64,000 nucleotides of DNA from Hypericum androsaemum. Lineage: Eukaryota > Streptophyta > Magnoliopsida > Malpighiales > Hypericaceae. Of the stretch, positions 58,979-64,000 are shown piece after piece. The notes beneath the pieces are model-generated. The model was not told the origin of the DNA. It worked only from the letters and a program-made list of their open reading frames with translations, and did not search any database. The first letter of the stretch is position 1, and each line of letters begins with the position of its first letter. Where the stretch lies: assembly GCA_963995505.1 (NCBI GenBank), contig OZ023182.1, positions 6,502,707 through 6,566,706 on the forward strand, read 5' to 3'. The translations under genes and the position numbers were made by a program.

Positions 58979-59145
58979 TGTAATGACCCAAATTAAGATT
59001 AGGGTTAAGAAAGATAGAAATTGGGAGAAATGAAGGGATAGAAGAGAGGAAAAAGAGAATTGTTATTAAAATGTCCAGAATGCCCTTGCATGATTGCTAT
59101 CCTCTATTTATACCCCAGCCCAATTATCTAAAACCTCTTATAGGC
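58979..59145. repeat. Direct repeat, left copy
   Basis: Matches 61319-61505: TAATGA...CAATT, GGTTAAGAAAGA, AGGGATAGAAGAGAGGAAAA, ATTGTTATTAAAAT and TATCCTCTATTTATAC. The pair brackets 59146-61318. Confidence 0.8.
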
Positions 59146-59149
59146 CTTG

Positions 59150-59860
59150 TTACTGATGAGGCAATGGATGCTTGAAAAGATCGTGATGTGCGTATAACAT
59201 TTTCCCACAACCAATGCCATCCTTGAAAACCCAATTGATTGCAACAGTCCTTGAAATAGATTTGTACTTCCTGAAATGCTTCAAAGCTTCCAAGGTCATG
59301 TACAGTACATGAGATGGAGTAACACTATAAGGGGTCCCCTCTGATTCAACGCACAATCTTACTGAGAACATCACTTCTAATGCATCAAACTCGCCATTAT
59401 TTTTCAAGGACGAAAATACATCGCTACACCCAGGGATATACCATCCAGCAAGGTCCAAAGCCTCGAACCAGTAACCTGCAATTATAATCATCTTAGTCTG
59501 TTGATCATAACAACTTCCCGTTTCGAACAGAATCTTGTCCTCGAGTTTCAAATCAGAACATGACCATTTTCCCTCCTGCAAACCTTGGATCCAATTTTCT
59601 GACCCACGAACTTCGGGTGTCTCTCCGGCGCATGAACCCTGTGCTCCGACATCTTCTCCGGCTCGTACTGTAAAAATGTCGGGCTCCCGACTCGAAATCC
59701 CTGGAACCCATTGTACTCGCTGCGCTCAGCATCCTGGGGCATGCCCACCAGACGTAGGTTCCTTGCGAAGCCTTCCGAGCTGACGATGTCGGCTATCGCC
59801 CACCTCGAGAATGTGGGGTTTCTGCGGTCCCTTTTGCCCAAGAACAGAAAATCGTTCTTC
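59150..59860 (-). pseudogene. Unrecognised plant gene or fragment, two frames
   Basis: Two overlapping minus-strand frames, 59841-59548 (97 codons) and 59581-59150 (143 codons), look like parts of one protein. The first begins MGKRDRRNPTFSRWAIADIV; the second contains GYWFEALDLAGWYIPGCSDV and ends KHPLPHQ. A possible acceptor, TTATAATTGCAG, lies just before GYWFEAL (near 59480), so an intron may also separate parts. I do not recognise the family. It could be a real small gene with introns, or a decayed copy. Confidence 0.4.
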
Positions 59861-60023
59861 CATGATTGCCCAACAATCCATTAACACTGAGTTGCGAGAA
59901 TCGGAAGCTCTGATATGTTATGTGGAAAATCGCGAGATCATGGTTCTAAGTTGACAAAAAGGTTGAAGGAGAAGGTGAAGCGTGAAGTGTCGTGTGGGCT
60001 TTGTTAGCTACGTGTATGTTTAT

Positions 60024-61014
60024 GGGTAAAAAACATCTGGTCACTAAACTTTAAGAATTTTTCGTCCATAGTCACTAAACTATCTTTTTACTATTTATAA
60101 TTACTAAACTATACTAAGATACTCAGGTATGATCCTCCGGTCACGTTTTAGCCGGAATTCTTCCGGCATGCAAAAAATAATATTGCGTTCCTCCATTTTA
60201 ACACAAAGTTTGTTTCGTTTTTTCTTCTTTCAACTATCTCAGAAACCGACCGGGCAGGGGAGGCGACCGTACGAATGCGCGATCAACGGGACAGTGTCGG
60301 TTGGCCCGGCCGACCTCCGCCAGGAGCAGGAGGAGAGGCTGGGGAGGTTCCATCGCGTCGTTGACAACTGGAGCTAACCTGTCTGCTTGGTGGTGGAGGG
60401 GCTCAGCGATTCCGGGAACGTGTCCGCTGCTGCGTTCTGCTCGGCCAACGCGCTCAGCGATTCTGGTGGAGGACTTCGTAATTTTCTCAGCCGCCAGTCC
60501 TTTTCCGACGGAGCAGATCGACGACAGGAACGACGGCGACCCATCAAAGAAAAACCCATAAAGCACGAGGACAAGGAACCCTTGGAGGTTTGGTTATTTT
60601 CCTTCTGCCAAATTTCTCCTCTATAATTTTTGTTTTCTTTTTTATCTAGGAGACGCCGTGGAATTTTTTATTGTGTGTGAACCACCAGTAAAAAGATGGA
60701 AGCTTTACCGATACTTAATGAACCCACTTGTTGAACTTCCTTGATCGTTGCTTCTTTGTAATACAAGTTTATTTCAAGTAGAGAAAACCATGTTCACCAA
60801 CAATAAGAGACAGGAAGAGCGAACAGGAAAGTACGGTATCCCTAGGCTCCAACTTTGTGTCAAAATGGTGGGACCCAGTATTACTTTTTTGCTACCGGGG
60901 TGACCATACCTGAGTATCTTAGTATAGTTTAGTGATCTTAAAAGGTAAAAAAATAGTTTAGTGACCATGGACAAAAAAAATTTTAAAGTTTAGTGACCAT
61001 GAATGTTTTTTACC
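60024..61014. mobile_element. MULE-type TIR element, 991 bp, 11-bp TSD
   Basis: TIRs of about 110 bp: GGGTAAAAAACATCTGGTCA on the left and, in reverse, GGTAAAAAACATTCATGGTC on the right; both contain TATACTAAGATACTCAGGTA. Perfect duplication TGTATGTTTAT (60013-60023, 61015-61025). The GC-rich interior (60240-60600) has open frames on both strands and is probably captured host DNA; I do not recognise the donor. No transposase. Confidence 0.88.
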
Positions 61015-61318
61015 TGTATGTTTATTTTATTTCTTTATTATCTTTGTGGGCCTTGGGCCATGTTTTGTCATTTCAGAACAGTTCGTTAGTTTCTTGGTTA
61101 TAAGTAGAACGTGAAACATTGTTTGGAGGTTATGCCAATGTAATGAAAAATCTGAACCAAGTTGGAATGGGAAAGTATCTCTCCTTCCCCATGTTTCTCC
61201 ACTGTCCCATCCCCATTCTTCTTGGACAACCACCTCGAAACTACTCGCAAGTTGTTTGCTGATTTCTGGTGATTGTAATCTTGTTCAGTCGTGTAATTCT
61301 CCACACTTCATGATACCA

Positions 61319-61505
61319 TGTAATGATTCCAATTGAGATTATGGTTAAGAAAGAAAGAAAAATTGGGAGAGAAATTGAGAAAGAAGGGATAGAAGAGAGG
61401 AAAACGTAACTTTCAACTCATTTGTTATTAAAATATTCATAATGCCCTTACATGATTTCTATCCTCTATTTATACGCCAACCCAATTATCTAAAACCTCG
61501 TATAC
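61319..61505. repeat. Direct repeat, right copy
   Basis: Partner of 58979-59145. It has extra sequence (CGTAACTTTCAACTC) that the left copy lacks. Confidence 0.8.
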
Positions 61506-62220
61506 ATTCTATTCGATTCATTCTAGTACAAGGTACGTTACAAATTCTTAATTGTTACATGTTAGTTCACCTAAAAATTTGATTAAAGACAAAACTGTCA
61601 ATTTTGTGCGGTCATTTCCTGTGGCAACGATAGACTTTAACAAAAAATCTTTGTTCAATCGTGTCTAAGTCATAGAGCCAAACACAACCTTAAATTTTTC
61701 GAATAATCTATGTATTATAATAGAGCAGGGATGAACTCTATTTAAAATATTCATAATCAAGACTGATAAGTTGGCTCTTAAATCACATTATTTTTCTATT
61801 TGACATTATTCAATCAACTCAAACGAGATTCAAAAATTACAAAAAACGCAAGTGCTCTCCCAATGGTGTGACTCTTCCAATGTTAGTTTCTACATTTGTA
61901 AGACTTGAATCTAAGATTTTTTAATGGGAAAAGTTCACTTTGCCAATATTTGGTATCACGAATTCGCACTTGACTACCATGTGGTTTAAAACTATAATTT
62001 TAAAAAATGTGGTCCGACCGAAATAAAAAGTGGGCCAAGTTTTAGGCTAAAAAGAGATTCGTTCGAAGTTTGAACCACCCTAATTCTGGTCCGACTGGGT
62101 GATTTTTGTTATCAATCTGACCGGAAAATGCCGGTCAGGCCAGAATTTGAAAAAAAAATGGTGAAAACTTACCCCAGCAGCCCTAAAATTGCAAATCTCC
62201 AACTCAAATAAAAACAAATC
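61506..62220. other. AT-rich sequence with a possible single TIR end
   Basis: 61928-62160 starts GGGAAAAGTTCACTTTGCCA, like the GGGAAAAGT TIR family, but no opposite end is present. No gene is recognised. Confidence 0.4.
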
Positions 62221-62262
62221 CCTAATCTGATAATCCCGACTGGCCGACCTCGTCTCCCTTCC

Positions 62263-62325
62263 CCTTCATTGTCGGACTCCCGTCTCCCTTCATTGTCGGA
62301 CTCCCGTCTCCCTTCATCCTCGGTC
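62263..62325. repeat. Three tandem 22-bp units
   Basis: Repeats of TCCCTTCATTGTCGGACTCC-like sequence. Confidence 0.8.
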
Positions 62326-62624
62326 TCCAGCTATGAACCTCACTCTCTCTCAGTCTCTCACTCTCATCTCCCTTCCCCCTTCCAGCGTCGTCTCCAGTTC
62401 GGGCTCCGCTTCCGGCGACGTCTCCCTTCCTCTTCACCGACTCTCATCGTCGGTCTCCAGGTGCTTCGTTTGATTGCTTTCGTGTCTCTGTTGCTTTCTT
62501 TTGACAGGTATTAAAGAGAAGGGAAGTTAAAAAAAATGGAGGGTGTCGTAGAGAAGTTTTAGCTTTTGAGATGGAGGCGTGTGTGTTATTTTCTTTTAAT
62601 CAAATTTAAAGTTATCAAAGCTCG

Positions 62625-62954
62625 AAATTAAGAATATATGGTTAAGTTAAAACCTCGTTCCTTAGTTAATTGGTTTTTGCTGAGTTGGACTCTCTACCTG
62701 GGCCCTTTATGTTTATTGGGCTGGGCCTGTGAAATCTGATTGAACAGCCCAAAAGAAGAAACCTGGGAGTTTCCCCGCGTAATTCCTAAGCGAGGAGAGA
62801 GACAAATACCTAAAAAAAAAACACATCCTATAAAAAGTAAAACCAACCCCTTTTTCCCCCCAACGGCTCCATCGCCCGCTATTCCTCTGTTCTCACCGTC
62901 GGACGCAGTTCTTCTTCTTCTTCTTCTCGTAGCTTCTCTTCCGATTTTACCCCC
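62625..62954 (+). promoter_or_regulatory. Duplicated Ran promoter and 5' UTR
   Basis: Aligned by eye with 56530-56908: AAGAATATATGGTTAAG, GGTTTTTGCTGA and CCTTTATGTTTATTG, then TTCTCACC-TCGGACGCAGTT and a TTC run before the ATG. The duplicated unit thus includes the promoter of the second Ran gene. Confidence 0.75.
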
Positions 62955-63921
62955 ATGGTCTCTCTCTCTCTCTCTCTTGCTCTTTCTGTTTCCAGTTTAA
63001 TTATTTCTATTGTACGACGTCGAATTGTGGCTAACTTCTTTATCGTGCTTTTGAAATATTTTTTTTCTGTTAGGCTTTGCCAAATCAGCAAACGGTGAGC
63101 TACCCGAGCTTCAAGCTCGTAATCGTTGGCGATGGAGGGACCGGTAAGTACTTTTCACTTATCGCCGTCGTGCTCCTTACTTTACGTACAAATAAGGAGG
63201 TTGATGTTGGAACGGTGCAGGGAAGACGACTTTTGTGAAGAGGCATTTGACCGGGGAGTTTGAGAAGAGATACGAACGTAAGTACTTGTGAACGATTTGA
63301 GTTTGCCTGATTCGATTGTCGTGGTGCTCTATACGCCAAATATGCCTGCCATGAGAGTCATGAGAATAGATAATTCGAGGAGCAAACAGCGGAAACCATA
63401 ATTTTGGTCCAAAACTTTGCAAGTGAAATATAAAAGTCAACGATTCATATGAAGCATGAACATGTTAAAAAAACTTGAAATTGATCTCAACTCCAGATCT
63501 AGTGGCAGTTAGATAGATACTTTTGATAAAGGATTACACCAGCAGTGCTTTTTTATAAGTTGAATTTGTTACAAAGGGGACGAAGTTGATTTGGATTTTT
63601 TTTTTCCTTTGGGTGGTTGCAGCGACCATTGGTGTGGAAGTTCATCCGCTGGATTTCTTCACCAACTGCGGGAAGATTCGGTTCTATTGCTGGGATACTG
63701 CTGGCCAGGAGAGATTTGGTGGCCTTAGAGATGGCTATTAGTAAGATAGATGCTGTCTGTTTCTCTGTTTTCGTTGACTGATTTATGGCTGATGTACCTT
63801 ATTACTAAACTTCTCTAAACCCGATCTGCAGTATTCATGGGCAATGTGCCGTTATTATGTTTGATGTCACTGCTCGGTTGACCTATAAGAATGTTCCCAC
63901 ATGGCATCGTGATATCTGCAG
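62955..63921 (+). CDS. RAN: Ran GTPase, second tandem copy (partial, cut by window end)
   Basis: Exons 62955-62957, 63074-63143, 63221-63277, 63623-63740 and 63832-63921 correspond to exons 1-5 of the first Ran gene, with the same phases and an intact frame through HRDICR. The remaining exons lie beyond the window. Exon differences from copy 1 noted by eye look synonymous. Introns 4 and 5 are nearly identical to copy 1. Intron 3 carries about 290 bp of extra sequence (roughly 63325-63600). Within the window nothing suggests a pseudogene. Confidence 0.93.
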
Positions 63922-64000
63922 GTTTGTTAGTGGTCCTTGTTATTTCTACAAGCTGGCAATGTTTATACGGTTTGTATCGTGATGTCTTTGTTGCTTCCGA

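Overview
The window is nuclear DNA of a flowering plant, most likely a dicot. The evidence is spliced GT-AG genes with clear plant orthologs (proteasome RPT6, an AKT1-type potassium channel, Ran GTPase, an EG45/PNP-like secreted protein, a RING-CH membrane ubiquitin ligase), plant Ty3/gypsy and Ty1/copia retrotransposons primed by initiator-Met tRNA, and many small terminal-inverted-repeat (TIR) elements. I cannot name the species.

Layout. 1-6630: 3' LTR remnant, short broken internal region and full 2184-bp LTR of a minus-strand gypsy element. 6883-8216: a Mutator-like TIR element. 8464-10818: RPT6, nine exons, intact. 12141-13020: EG45/PNP-like gene, intact. 13120-17660: a decayed tandem copy of the RING-CH locus (pseudogene 15391-16893) with flanking repeat 'A' on both sides. 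18390-31360: a pile of nested transposons. The outer 8.7-kb inverted-repeat element carries a captured piece of a replication factor C subunit. A second, separate TIR element (29676-30804) carries a captured piece of an ER-type Ca2+-ATPase. Between them lie a tRNA-like tandem repeat and a 35-bp minisatellite. 31360-34821: third copy of repeat A, interrupted by a hAT element with a clean 8-bp target duplication, then the intact RING-CH gene (six exons). 35492-40457: AKT1-like K+ channel on the minus strand (ten exons, one GC-AG intron), convergent with the RING-CH gene. 40756-43335: two copies of a MULE-type MITE. 44300-50470: LTR-retrotransposon wreckage, including three LTRs of one family, two of them head to head, and satellite-like arrays. 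52070-52292: a 5S rRNA-derived sequence flanked by a perfect 12-bp direct repeat. 52603-54340: copia fragment plus LTR-like sequence. 54996-55576: a MULE-type MITE with a perfect 9-bp target duplication. 56909-58399: intact Ran GTPase gene. 60024-61014: a further TIR element with an 11-bp target duplication. 62955-63921: a second Ran gene, cut by the window end, from a recent tandem duplication.

The host genes are unrelated housekeeping or transport functions, not a pathway. The interest lies in genome dynamics: two tandem gene duplications, at least two gene-capturing TIR elements, a possible 5S-derived retroposon, and insertions whose empty sites can be read in paralogous copies inside the window. 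All exon boundaries were read by eye from frame, splice signals and family knowledge. No alignment or database search was run.
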